DNA from: Rotaria socialis
Lineage: Eukaryota; Rotifera; Eurotatoria; Philodinida; Philodinidae
DNA: 64,000 nt
Assembly: GCA_905331475.1 (NCBI GenBank)
Contig: CAJNYU010001119.1
Coordinates: 62,001 to 126,000 of the forward strand
Direction of reading: 5' to 3'
Under the pieces are notes generated by a model that saw nothing but the letters and a program-made list of their open reading frames with translations, did not search any database and was not told the DNA's origin. Positions 1 to 12,124 of the stretch are shown one piece after another; the stretch's first letter is position 1, and every line of letters starts with the position of its first letter. A program made the translations under genes and the position numbers.

Positions 1-723
1 AGCGATTGTTTCAGATCATTTCTTATGAGTATCAATGGTGAGTGACTTCATCGTTTGTCATTTTCCTGTAAAGTATCATCAAGAACATGCTTTCTTTTTT
101 ACTTGTATGCTTTTCCTATTTTAAGAGAAGGTAATTTCCTCACTATTGTTTTTGCAAAGATGAGTCATTTTGTTTTGTATGAAATCAGAAGTGAAAATAG
201 ATTTTGACTCACAAAGGCTTGCACAATCGAGTAATTTCCTATTATAATGTAACAATAAATGTTATTTTTTATTCTCGGAATAATTGAGACTTAGTGAATC
301 AGAATAATATTTATTTAAGGGCTTATAGAATCACAAGCATGACTCAATAACTAAAGCAAATATATCGAGTTCCGTGATGGGAAACGACGTGTGCTGTATT
401 TTTTTTATCAGTGAAAGTGAAACCTTCTCCATAAATTAATTCTTGGCTAGAATATTATCAGAATCTGTCAATAGACACGTTCAGTAAGATTTTGCTTAGA
501 GGATCAGACGATGCATTGACCAAGAAAATATTCAAAATTAATTATGTTTTTTTTATATTTCTGGTATTTTACTTTCTACAGTTCATTATTTCTATTCTTC
601 GTTACTAGTAGAAAGCAAATGTAAAGTCAAAAATGATTTTACAATCAGAAAAACTTATGCTAGACTATTTATGATGTAAATGAAAACAAAGCAGAAGAAA
701 TATGAGATAGAAAACCGACTTAC
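1..723. other. no coding exon recognised; probable KLHL-like intron
   Basis: This stretch follows the last visible exon of the KLHL-like gene and is AT-rich with frequent stops on both strands. A plus-strand donor-like GTGAGT at 38-43 follows an open stretch from position 1, so a small plus-strand exon at the edge cannot be excluded. Nothing else is supported. Confidence 0.4.
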
Positions 724-1490
724 CAGATATCAAAAGTTGTTTAAGTTCATCAAATGATAGCTCAAAAAATTCATGATTATTTTGAATTAAATCTGTAAAA
801 TGTTCCTATTGAAACAAAAATGAGATAATTAAAATAATCTTGACTGAAAAAAATTATTTTAATTTACAAGAACATAATTCCAAGAAGTTTTTGTTAATTC
901 ATCTAGGTCATGTTGTAACGCGAATTTATGTATACCAAGACAATTAGATGGATGAAGTTGCTTTTCAATATATTTACAGCAAGTTTCAACTATTTCAGAA
1001 ATATTAAACAGATGTGCCGCGCGAAGAACATTTGTAACATTATCTTGATGAATTTCCAAACGGCCTAATGAATATTTCAAATTTTCAAATACAAAAGAAT
1101 TTTATTCATTGAAATAGTTCTACCTTCATAGGCGTATAAGATAAGTTTTTCAAGTGCATCTGGATCAATATCATTGATGACGATCTCACGCTGTTTTGTT
1201 TCAAGCATATTACTTTCAAACATAGCTCGAAAATAATCAGATAAAGTTGCAACAACAAGGCGATGAGCTGCAATACGCTGTTTTATGTGTCCATGACCGC
1301 AGACAAAAACAACATCGCATAGAAAGCCTTGTCGAAAATAAGATGCAATTTTTGAAACAGTACGTGTTGCATGATCAGATATTGTCACATGTTGTTGTTG
1401 TTCATCGTATCGATCCGACATTGTTATTATCGATGAAACATAATCATCTGAATCAACAGTTGAAGTAGGAGCACCAAAAGTGAATGCCAT
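724..1490 (-). CDS. KLHL1/4/5-like BTB-BACK protein, 5' part only
   Basis: Three exons are visible: 1490-1124, 1064-868 and 805-724, phases 1, 0 and 1, with introns of 59 and 62 bases. The first exon carries a BTB fold (FLCDVVFVCGHG, then AAHRLVVATLSDYFRAMF, then YAYEG). The next two carry the start of a BACK domain; KQLHPSNCLGIHKFA is close to the QLHPSNCLGIRSFA signature I know from KLHL1/4/5. Family members are substrate adaptors for cullin-3 ubiquitin ligases and bind actin or substrates through C-terminal kelch repeats. Those repeats are not here: the third exon ends in a good donor at 723-722 and positions 1-721 show no further BACK or kelch exon on the minus strand. The gene either continues beyond the window through an intron over 700 bases or is truncated. 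An unpaired acceptor (TTTATTCAG) lies 18 bases before the ATG. Confidence 0.85.
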
Positions 1491-2086
1491 ATTTTTTTAA
1501 TCGCTTATCTGAATAAATTGTTAGATATAATAAGCCTTTTTCATCAATTTTTCTTCCTTTCATACATACCGCAATGCTGGCAGACACATTTTTCTTTTTT
1601 TTTTTATTGACACGCTTTTTCTTTCTCCTATCTGACGTGTGGCAACAAATCTACAAAAAAAATTGAAATAAAAAGTACTCTGATTGTCAACCATTCTCAT
1701 ATGTACATACAAATAGAAGAGCAAAACTCTTTTTTTTTTCTGAAAACGTTTAATTTTTCTAGAAAAAAGCATAAAATACAATGAGCAAAATAAACACAAC
1801 AGTCACACACTCACATAAAAGAGAAAAAAATATATATGCTTTTTTCACTGTACTTTTGTACCATCACCAATCATGACTAAGATCGACTTTCGTTTTCCTC
1901 ATTGTCGATGCATCCGATGATAGCAAAAATAAAACTACATCGTCATCTTTTAATGTATGAATGCTCAATCGTATGATGATCATAATTACGTCAAGAAACA
2001 TCAACAAAAATAAGAATTACAGTACGCATAAAGAGCAAAGAAGAAAAAAAATAAGAAACACCAGGAACAGACTCATCCTATATGAA
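1491..2086. other. intergenic, Raw-like 3' end to KLHL-like 5' end
   Basis: Both flanking genes are on the minus strand, so this holds the 3' flank of the Raw-like gene and the promoter and 5' UTR of the KLHL-like gene. It is AT-rich with poly-T runs near 1590 and 1730. The only open frames are low-complexity and I do not call them. Confidence 0.5.
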
Positions 2087-4125
2087 CTAATCATGTTGAT
2101 GAAAAAAATCCAAAACAGTTTGCCAACTTTGTTGGCGTGTATGACACAATGTTATATTCTCTTTTCGTGCTAAATCTTCAAGATACGTTCTCGAACGTTG
2201 AATATCACGTCGCTCGCATTTCGACAGTATGTCTTCTGTGCCATCATCAATAGTTGTTTGAAGATACACAATTATCTTATGCTTGCGTTCACCGATAACA
2301 AATGCAAGTTCAGCAGCCAAATGCGATAAACGTTCGCTACCGTTAATTAAATAATATATGACACGTGACTGTTTTCGTAGATGAATGTCATAGAGAGCAT
2401 CGTTTTGATCAGTATCATGGCAAAATTGTCGTTTTGTAAACGTCAGATTACCTTGTTCAAATGAGGGCAATGCAAAAGCATTCAGCCAATATTCATCATG
2501 TTCACCTGAAGCTATATATATATCGAACATATAATTTGATGGTCGATAGGCAGAAGTAGGAGAAGGTGGATCCGCAACAGTTGATTTTTGCAAGGGAAAA
2601 AATCTGTCTTGCGATGGCGAAGGCAGTGCAGGTGAAAGAAGAGTATTTTTGATAAAACGGAAAGGAAGAGTAAATAAGACCAAGAGTGATTGTGAAACAG
2701 ATGAATCTGGTTTGGCTGAAGAATTCACAAATGGAATATAGGAATAAAAATTTGAGATAAAATTATTGATCATAGAAGTTGATGAATTATGACTCGATCT
2801 GCAAAATCAAAAAAATAATACTTTTCAATAACTGAATCAATTTAAATCTATAGATTATTTTACCCTGAACAATGTTCGTCACGCTGTTGATCAGTAACTG
2901 GCTCAAATAATTCAGATGCTAATGATGATGTTGATAGAGATAGAGTAGGATTACTCGACGAAAGTGAACCATAACCATCGTCGTCGCTTTCATTTGTAGA
3001 ACACGATAGTTGTGTTTTTGTACAAACGGATGCCAGTTGAAACTCATTGCGTTCTGAACAATTAATAAAAAGAAACAGAAAGAAATTAGAAAATAGACTT
3101 TGCAGATTAAAATTATACTTGATTCTGGTGTGGAAGTCAGGCGTCGCTGAAAAAGTTTCGACGAAGACGCGTTTGCTATTTCTGATTGGTGCATTTGTCG
3201 ATAAAAATCATCAGTTGATTTATAAGCGGTTTTGTTTGAAAGCGAACGAATAAGAACAACTGGCGTAGATTGAGAACCATTAAAATCACTCAGTGACATC
3301 GGTAATGGCGTAAGAACATCTGGAAAACATATAGAAACTTTTATATAGTTGAAATAGTGAATTAGCTCGCTCACCAGTATGATCTTTATTTTCTTCATCG
3401 AACGCACTATTTGTTATTACTGTACGTTTAGTTGTTTCAAGTATAAATGCAGCACATTCAAGGGCTAATCGAACATCATCAAAAACTGGAATATTCATAC
3501 TTTGAAGTAATGCACGTAGGGTTCGTCGAGCTTCGCATACATTTTCATAATCATTTTCATTATCTTTTTCGTCTGTGCTAGGTTTTTGCTGAACAAATTT
3601 TGTCTGGTTTTTCTCTGGCATTGGATTCATAACAACAATGATACTTCGTCCACGCGCTGCTAGATAACATACTTCTACAATGGATGCTAATGCTCGAGTG
3701 TCATGATCAATAACAAAAAATAAAAGTGGAGCTAATTCTTTTGCGCGGTGTTCTACTTCAACAAGATCAGGTGTCCAATCGGCGACTTGTGGATTATAAA
3801 AAGAAACTGAACGGGATTGAAAATAAGGTATAGCTTGGTCATGTCGCCATGTCGTGGGATTACATGAGCCGCCTAAAAAGACTTCATAATTTTGCTGTCG
3901 TTCTTGCTCCTGCTGCTGCTGCTGTTCTTGTTGTTGAGAATATTTTGATTGTTTGCGTACCCCTGGACATGAAATAATATCAATGCCGTAAACACGTTGA
4001 ATTAATAGCAATTGTAAAAATTGAAAAGCACGTTTAAATTTCAGATTACTACAATTTGGTTTTTTTGATATGTCATCGATTCTTAATGCATGATGAAAGA
4101 GACGACACTCACAAAGTGAAGTCAT
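2087..4125 (-). CDS. raw: Raw-like protein with two deoxyribosyltransferase-like domains
   Basis: Four exons (4125-3375, 3319-3119, 3053-2864, 2798-2087) join to 1854 bases, 617 residues plus stop; phases 1, 1 and 2 all agree. Near residues 80-180 there is a Rossmann-like module: YEVFLGGSCNPTTWRHD, SFYNPQV, LLFFVIDHDTRALASIVEV, then ARGRSIIVVMNP. This matches what I know of the nucleoside 2-deoxyribosyltransferase-like domain of Drosophila Raw and nematode OLRN-1. A second, diverged copy lies near residues 450-600 (DIYIASG, SRVIYYLINGSERLSHLAAE, then HKIIVYLQ). A Gln/Glu-rich run precedes the first copy and a Ser-rich linker separates the two. Raw restrains JNK signalling in flies; whether either domain is an active enzyme is unknown. 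A splice acceptor lies 2 bases before the ATG, so the start may be the trans-splice site or an upstream exon may exist. Confidence 0.72.
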
Positions 4126-6584
4126 ATCTACAATATTTTCGAGTGAATTGAATTAAATTTCATCACATGACAATCTAAAAGTTAAGAAATAAAAAGGGAC
4201 GACAAAAAAAGATAGTTTAAATGAAACACTATAATTTATGACATGTTTTTTGCTTATCAATATTTGCACAATGCCTCGGGTACACGAAGAAAATAGTTGA
4301 AATTTATAAAGAAACATAGAATTGTAAATCGTTCGCCATCCACTAGAATATGACAGTAACCTTTTTTTTTTCTCATTGCCTTTTATTCGTGTCTCTTGAT
4401 TTGTGAGTCAAGGAAGAAAACAAATTGATGCCATAATTTCTACAGAGCAAGTATTGTTCCCCTGACGACTCCTACACCTGACCAAAGATTTTTCTCGTCG
4501 TCATTTCGATAAAAAAAAACAGCGTAAAAATCGAGAAGCAAAGAAAACTTCTAAAAAACGAATAGATTCTCAGGTAAGCGTCTTAAAAAAAAGTAGCAAT
4601 CATGTGACAATGATCACGTGAAAATCAATTGAAGAAAGGATTAGTAAAACAAATTGGTAGCGAGAACGAAATATCAAAAAGATTAATAAGCACAATAGTC
4701 TTTTTAATTGAGATTTAAGAGCATTTACTTAGAATCCGACATATAAATATTGTTTTTAGGCCTATATAATATTACTTGAAACACGTTAGTAGAATTTCAT
4801 CAACATTATTCAGGTGCAAAAAAAAATATATATATATATAGATAGATGAAAAATGATCTGATTTTTATCCATCGAAGATTCAATTAGTTATGACTTTTGA
4901 ATGTATCGAGATATCTATTTTTTGTTTTTTTTTCTTCGGATCTGTAATTGGAAGTTCGATTAACTAATAATATATATTGCGTATGACGCATTATTATTTG
5001 AGAAACATCGTCATGATGTAGATGACGCTCTACATGGAAGAATAGAAGAATCCTTCACTGATTGAAACAACTCCGAGAGTACAATTTCCAAGAAAACAAA
5101 GAAAGAACGCAATAATAATTAATAAATATATCTCAGAAGGAGTCAAAGGTCATTTACATATCAACTGCTCACGGAAGAGAAAAAACGACGACTTTAAATA
5201 ATAGCGAACAAGTAGTAACTAACCGATAACATCAAAAATACGAAAATAAAATTTTGAAAAAATGTCATGCAATGCATATTATTGATGATGATAATTGCAA
5301 TATCATCAAAGACTAATAATGACGGTATGCTGTAGAAAGTAGGAAATACGCAAAAAAACTAATATGCAGAACAGTCGCCTATTGCTCATTTTCATGATTC
5401 AATATTGTCTAATTTAATTGATATTAGATGCTAAACAGATACACAACATGCAAATTCTAATATTAGAATATGGAAGAAGGAGTTCTTTCAACAGATAAAA
5501 GTACACACTACTCAAGCATTGGCTTCATTTCAAAATGCGGAGTGTAGCATGTTAGGCAAGAGGTGCGCGCACACTTTCTACGAACGCAAATGAAGATTAT
5601 GGTGCATCTTCAAAAATCTAGTCTAAAGATTTATACAACTTTATGGTAGATTAAAATGTAAATAGCATCTAACAATTCTAGTCGGTATTAGTCATCATTA
5701 TTCATTTTCATCCGATTGCATTGCTACCAATCAGCATATTTGATTTAAAGCAAATATTGTATTTCAATGCAAAATTTCCATGAAGAAAAAATCTTGCTCG
5801 AAAAGTTTTAATCCTCTAGATAAATAGAATAAAAGTGATTTTTATAAGAGATGGATTTTTTATACCTACGGAGACAATCCTATTACAGGATAAATTTGAT
5901 AGCAAAATGCTGTAATTTTAGTCACCCAGAGAAAAACAAGCTTTTAATGATTAGGTCGTAATCGCAGATGATGGCAATAAACAAAATAGCTCTTCGATCG
6001 ACCTGTTGTAAAAGTTATAAAATGATTCATTTCTACAGCAAACGACAAACTGTCTCTTTGATTAGTTTACCGTAGACGATTATTTTACTTACATATCATT
6101 TACAGATATAGCCTCAAATATTTAATGTCACTGTTGAGTATCATCAAACTATTGAAATCAGTAAACTTTAAAATAATATTCATGAAACGTAATATTAATC
6201 TAAAAGTATAGTAGTTATGCATGATCGTCATATTCTTTCTCGGGGAAAATAATTTACAAATGAGATATCCTATAGATGTCTATGAAGTGTAGAACTGACG
6301 CATCCTATCTCAATTCATAAAGAGATCTTATATTATTAACACTTAACTAGTGTCATTGGTTTTGATTTACTAATAACAGCTTCGTTTTGTTTCACATTAG
6401 TATTATAATCAATGATCTTAATCTCAATAAAACAAAGCTAGCATAGAATTTTTATTGTACGAAAATTTTCTCTATAAGTTTAGGTATTCATTTGAATATT
6501 ACATGTGTGTAATTTTCTCAAATAAATATTTCCTTTTTTCGAAGATATTTTTCCTCGAAACTGTTTGTATCGTATTCGTGAGAT

Positions 6585-6959
6585 GCCTAGTTCAAATTCG
6601 AATATAAATGGACATCCACAACTGCATGGTATCAATTCGAAAATAAGTGATAGAAATAGATTTCGTTTTATATTTAGTTTAAGATGGAGTGGGTGTGGGT
6701 TGAGGGGGACTAAGGTGTAACTCTGGGTGTAGGTGAAGGGTGCCAGGAAGAGGTGCAGAGGGGTATCCGGGATACTTCAAATGTGGCTGTGGGCGATGGA
6801 TACCATGGAGGAGTGCTCAAATGTGGGTGTGGATGAAGGGTATATATGTATTCATATGTCGTATATATCGAAAAGTTAAACTAAAACTAAATCTATGAAT
6901 AGATTTAGTTTTAGTTTAACTTTTTATTTTCTCGATTTATATTCGAACTCGAATTAGAC
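6585..6959. mobile_element. MITE-like element with inverted ends and hairpin
   Basis: The two ends are inverted copies of each other: the left end has TTCGAATATAAAT inside 6585-6611 and the right end has ATTTATATTCGAA inside 6933-6959, about 22 of 27 positions pairing. Between them lie a G-rich strand from about 6685 to 6840 and, near the right end, an exact hairpin (6871-6924). No ORF is present, so it would be non-autonomous. I cannot find a clean target duplication; TAG flanks both sides but could be chance. Confidence 0.6.
6871..6924. repeat. perfect 26-bp inverted repeat, 2-base spacer
   Basis: Positions 6871-6896 are the exact reverse complement of 6899-6924, separated by GA. The stem is A/T-rich with the core GTTAAACTAAAACTAAATC. 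It would extrude as a cruciform or fold as an RNA hairpin and forms part of the MITE-like element around it. Confidence 0.95.
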
Positions 6960-8906
6960 AGCTACTCTCATAGCTACTCTCCAAAGATGTTATCATAAAC
7001 ATACTATTCATAGGAGATGAAAGATATACTATAGTACGATATTTGAATGCGAGTGATAGTCTGTAAGGTCATCTATAAAGATTAATACATACGAATATTT
7101 AGGAACAAGAGCAAAGAATTCATTTTTTTTATCAAGAATGAATTAACTTATGAAACGGGCAAATCTACTCGTCTCAATTTGAAATAGCATTTATTGAAAT
7201 AAAATTGATGTTAGTTTTATTAATAAGTATTTATTATCATTATTATTGAATGATCTAGTCAATTTTTTCAATTGTTTCCCGAAATAATATAGAAGCTCTG
7301 CCATTGTTCATGCATATCCATCATTCATTATATATGAAAACAAGAGAGTGATCGTATAGTTCCTATTATATAGAAGCTTCTAACTTAAACCCAATGGAAT
7401 ACGTCAGCTATCTATCTATTCCGTACAATACCAAAGGTATCAAGAGACTATAGTGATAGTAATAACTAACCATCATCAATTTATATATGAGAATATACAT
7501 AAGAAAAACAAACTAACGTTACTTATGGCACTTGTATGTATTAGTTTCTCTAGACGATACTACCTATTGCATCAGTAGAATTGAAATCTTTACTACATTT
7601 TCTCATTGCACAACACCATAAAATTTAACGCATTCTTACTTTTCTAGAATAACAAGCTGACTAAATCAATATGCGTCATGTATATAATCTTCATAAACAT
7701 GCGTGTAAATATTTCACGCAAATATGCCTGGAAATTGGGTATTCTTTTTCTAAATTCAAGCGTTCGATCAAGGTCATAAAACTGCATTCTACGATCAAAG
7801 AATCGTTTAGATGACGCCATATCATCTTTATATATCTTATATATATATATATTATTAAAAGGTAGATTCCAACATGATTATATGACATGCAAATATATAT
7901 TTCAATAGCAGATAGACATTCACATGTAAAAATATGTTTTTCTTTTGTCATTTCTTTCTTAGTTTATTTGATTAATCTCATCTTTCAAATCTTGTCGTCG
8001 GTTTGATTATACATGCAGATGATGTAATTTCAAGGCAATAACAAAATATTGGTTTTATTACATAATTAATTTCTAGTATGATTGATTCTTTTTGGTTTGT
8101 GATGAAATAGTGTTTGTAGTAACTAACTAGATGTATGAAAAAACTTGTTTCTAGTTAAAGTTAGCTAAAAGAAACAGATGCACAACAGCTGCCCGCGAAG
8201 GATATGACTACAGCGACGATTTAATACTTCGTGACACGCATATTTTCTAGATTATTCATATTTCCAAAGAATTCTGTGCCATTTCCTTAGACGATTGTAT
8301 ATTAATAAAGATACAATTTAAAGGTATTTCTATATAGTAAACGGCATAATTGCTTTTTATGAGACCATTCTGTTAGCAAGCGCGAATTACATGTATACAT
8401 TTCAACGAATAAGTACAATTTGTCAAATATTAAGCAAAATAAATAAATCAGTTTATGATGAAGCTCTTTCTCCCACAAAAATCAGATTTATTCTCTACTC
8501 TACGTTTAATTCTTGTAAAAGATTAACTAGCAAGTAATCATTATTTCAATCTCAATAAACGAACGTTTTTTCTACCTTTCTCTAAATCAATTTCATGAAT
8601 ATTGGAAGTTAAATTATTGTATTCATTCATACTTTTTTCTTTTCCTGTAAATGTTCACTAATTCATTCATACAGTTTGACAACAATAAAAAAAAAGAAGC
8701 CGAACAGTAGTGCTACAATACAACAACAAAACAAAAAAGAAAAGAATAAAAAGATCATAACCAATATATTAGACTAGTAGGAAAATAGACAGAAAAAAAA
8801 ATACGAAATAAACTGAAATGAAATGATAAAATAAGTTTTATTTTTTGATAAATCAAAGAAAGCAAATAAAGCATTCATCTTTACCATGCACGATAGTATA
8901 TGATAT

Positions 8907-11723
8907 TCACCGGTCGAATTCAGGATCATTGGCTACTTCTATACGGCAACTGGTTCTTGCTTCTCCAAAACGATTTTTAACAAGACAATCAACATTACCA
9001 ACATCTGTTCTCATACACTAAATAAACGAATAAAGATGTATTAGATGAACCATCGCTGGATTTGTCTCATATTTCAATACATACACGAGAAAGAGTAAAA
9101 ATCGCATTTTCACCATTGTAATCTGTTTTTGATTGTGTTGTTGATGAAATCAACTGAAAAGAAATAGAAATCTCTATTTATATTTTTAAACGAAAGAAAA
9201 AATAAACTTTACTTTGCCATTATGAAACCAGTTAACTGAGACTTGTAATCCGAAAATACAACACGATAACTTTAAGGGACGACCTTCAACTATAGTTATA
9301 TCACTGAGTGGTTGTGTAATGCAGGGTGTGGCTTCGGAGGCTGAAGCTAACAAAGAATAAAACAAAAATAAATAATTACGCTTAGTGTCCCGTATTTCGT
9401 AAAAGAATAAAATTTATTTCGAATTCTTACCGACAACAATTATTTGAGCGATTGCTTCTTCTCGACCGTATCTATTCATAATTGTACATTTTATTTGGCC
9501 ATTATCACGAGCACTAACCGGTCCAACATCCAAATAATATAACTCATGAAGTTTATGTGTTTGATATTGTGCAGATGTTGAACCGCCAGCAGCCAGTATT
9601 TCAGGTATACGCGAATCATTATGAGACCAAACAATCGTTGGAAGTGGATCTCCACCAAAGCAACATTTGAATTTAGCTAGTCATATACAATACAGTTTAG
9701 TAATTGATAGTACTCAAATAAAAAGCAAATGATAAGGAGGAAGTTCGGAAAGGTTTTTTGTTTTAATGATAAGAATCAATTCTTTTTAAAAACTACGAAT
9801 GAGTAAGATCAAGCTTTTTTTCTTTGTTCATATACCTATTTCATTGGGCAACAGAAGTACTGATTGTGGTCGTATTAAAAAATAGGGTCGAACAAGTTTA
9901 TTTTCTTCGTTTGTATCAAACGATGATGACCGTAAAGTATTTTGTTGACGATTATAATCATTCGATGAAACTAATTCTTTTTTTCTTCTTGTAATTGCAT
10001 TTTTAGAATGATAGTCAGCTGTAATTATCGATCCATTTACTAATGTATTTCTTTTTCGTACATGTGCTAGAATAATAGAAAATAATTAAGTTACACTAGT
10101 ATTTGATTATTTTCGATTACAATAAAGAATGTCATGCAAAAAAAAAAACGTCGAGCTAGATAAAAACAAGACTGTTAAAGAAGAAGAAGATGAAAACTTA
10201 CTTAAGCCACCATCGAGCGATCGTTTAAAATGTTGTAATCGTCTAATGATTCGATCGATAAATATCTTTATGGTTGCTAAATGAGAAATAAAAGAAAAAA
10301 TAATAGTCATTATTTTTATTTCTTATCGACTGGATCAATATGTGTAATAATAATTCTTATTCAGATACACAATAATAGTCGTTTGATTAAATACCTTTGC
10401 CATTATTGTTATTACTATTGATTGATGTCTTTGTATTATTGAGCGCATCTTCATCAATAAATAACGTGGTATGTAAATCATTCACGCACAATGAAACATG
10501 ATGAGCTGATTCATTTGCTGGTTGAGATAATACTTGATTGTTCGCTGGATAATCAACTTCGTTATCAAATGGTGATGAAGGGATCTGATTGTTATTAGAA
10601 TAGGAAGTTGTTTCTTGATTGTTTGTGTCTACTGCTGCTGGGCTAATGGGAATGAATATGTCAGGTTGATGTCGGAAACGAATAGGATCAGATTGAAGAC
10701 GTTCCCAAACGGCTTGGCGATGCATAGAAGTAGCCGGATGGCCGTTTGATGAATTAGTAAACTAGACATAACATATACATATAGATCATATCAATGTTTA
10801 AATAGAAAAAAAATGACGCTGCTTACCGATGAATCTTGTTGATATTGAATTACTTTCATTGTTGCTGGATGTCTTTCAGTGATATCTGTATCGCTGGATG
10901 AATCTCGACTGCTAATTGATGAGCTATGTTCTCGTTGTCTTGGATGTTCACGTTCAATCATTACTGGTACAGTACCATTGGTTGGTACTCGACCATGAGC
11001 TGGTTGTTTCCATTGTTCTGATGAAATATGATTCGTAATTTGTTGTTGTTGTTGTTGTTGGCGCAATGATGTCATAGATTCTGAATCCGAAATAGGATCA
11101 AGTGTAGTTGTATAAGAAAGTATATAATTAGGTTCATCAGCTTCATTAATCAATTGAGATTCATCTTCTTCTAACATTGATTTCATTAATGAATGATATG
11201 CATTATCAGTTGTATGACGTTTTCGTCGATCACGCATCCGTTCTCGAAACGCAGATGATCGAGCAACTAATTCTGTAGGCGTTTTCTCGTGGAATGGTGC
11301 TCGACGTTCATCAACGATCGAAGAATAACGACGTCTAATTTGCCGATCCGATTGATACCGTCGTTTTTGTTGTTCCTGTGCATGTTGTTCACGATAGAGA
11401 AAGTCACCATTAGCAAGTTCTTGAAAAGGTAAACGTTCAACAATAATTAAATCATGTTGATTGAGACTTCGCCTATTTAATATAGGTAAACTGAAATTTT
11501 CAGCTCTTTGATAATGTCGATATCCCGGATGTTGTTGTTGCTGCCACTGCTGTTGCTGTTGTTCTTGTGCAAGACGAACATGAATAGTATCAGGAAATAT
11601 AAAGTCAGATATTCGATTAAAGTTTTTTGATACAGGTCGAGACATTGGCGGCATAAAATGATATGATCGAGGTCGTTTGCGTGATGAGAACCATTCAGAT
11701 GGTAATTTTTCATGATTGTACAT
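8907..11723 (-). CDS. glutamine-rich protein with two C-terminal I-set Ig domains
   Basis: Eight exons (11723-10827, 10761-10395, 10276-10202, 10066-9836, 9676-9431, 9346-9213, 9153-9085, 9017-8907) total 2130 bases, 709 residues, with every phase consistent. Residues 1-500 are basic and low-complexity, with Gln runs and Ser/Asp-rich tracts. Ig domain 1 (about 510-605) shows FKCCFGGDPLPTIVWSHN and the tyrosine-corner-like DNGQIKCTIMN; Ig domain 2 (about 612-705) shows PLKLSCCIFG, VNWFHNGK and DVGNVDCLVKNRFG. There is no signal peptide or membrane segment, so the Ig domains are probably intracellular, as in the palladin/myotilin or titin-related groups of actin and sarcomere proteins. That assignment is an inference from architecture; I recognise no specific orthologue. 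Confidence 0.8.
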
Positions 11724-12100
11724 TTTTTTCTTTCTCTTTATATATCTAGAGTTGAAACATAGGCTTTAGGTTTCATAGTTGTCAGACAACTTTAAATGAA
11801 ACTATTAAACACTTGCATTGTATGTATCACTCACGCACACGACGCGACTGGTTTCTCACGTATTGAACTATGGTTAAAAGGTATCAAATAGGCAAAAAGA
11901 TTCAAATGGCTAAAGAGACCATAGATTGGGGGGAGGGGCGGAGAACAGAATGAGAGAATAAGCAGCATGTACGAGCGCATACTATGTGTGAATGTTTTAC
12001 TTATAGTAAATATTAGTAGCAAATACGGTGACTGATCTAAATAGATTGAGTTTCGTTTGACCGTTGTCGTAGTAGAAATACTAGTAAATAATTACGCATT

Positions 12101-12124
12101 TATATATATATATATATATATATA
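12101..12124. repeat. TA microsatellite
   Basis: Twelve uninterrupted TA units followed by CAAG. No other feature depends on it. Confidence 0.9.

Larger units (their letters stand above)
4126..8906. other. intergenic, about 4.8 kb, one MITE-like element
   Basis: Between the 5' end of the Raw-like gene and the 3' end of the Ig-domain gene. AT-rich, stop-rich on all frames, with short TA runs (for example 4828-4840) and one structured element at 6585-6959. The 86-codon minus-strand frame at 7691-7951 is low-complexity (Ile, Tyr) and is not called. Regulatory DNA for the Raw-like gene is expected near 4130-4500 but I see no specific site. Confidence 0.5.
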
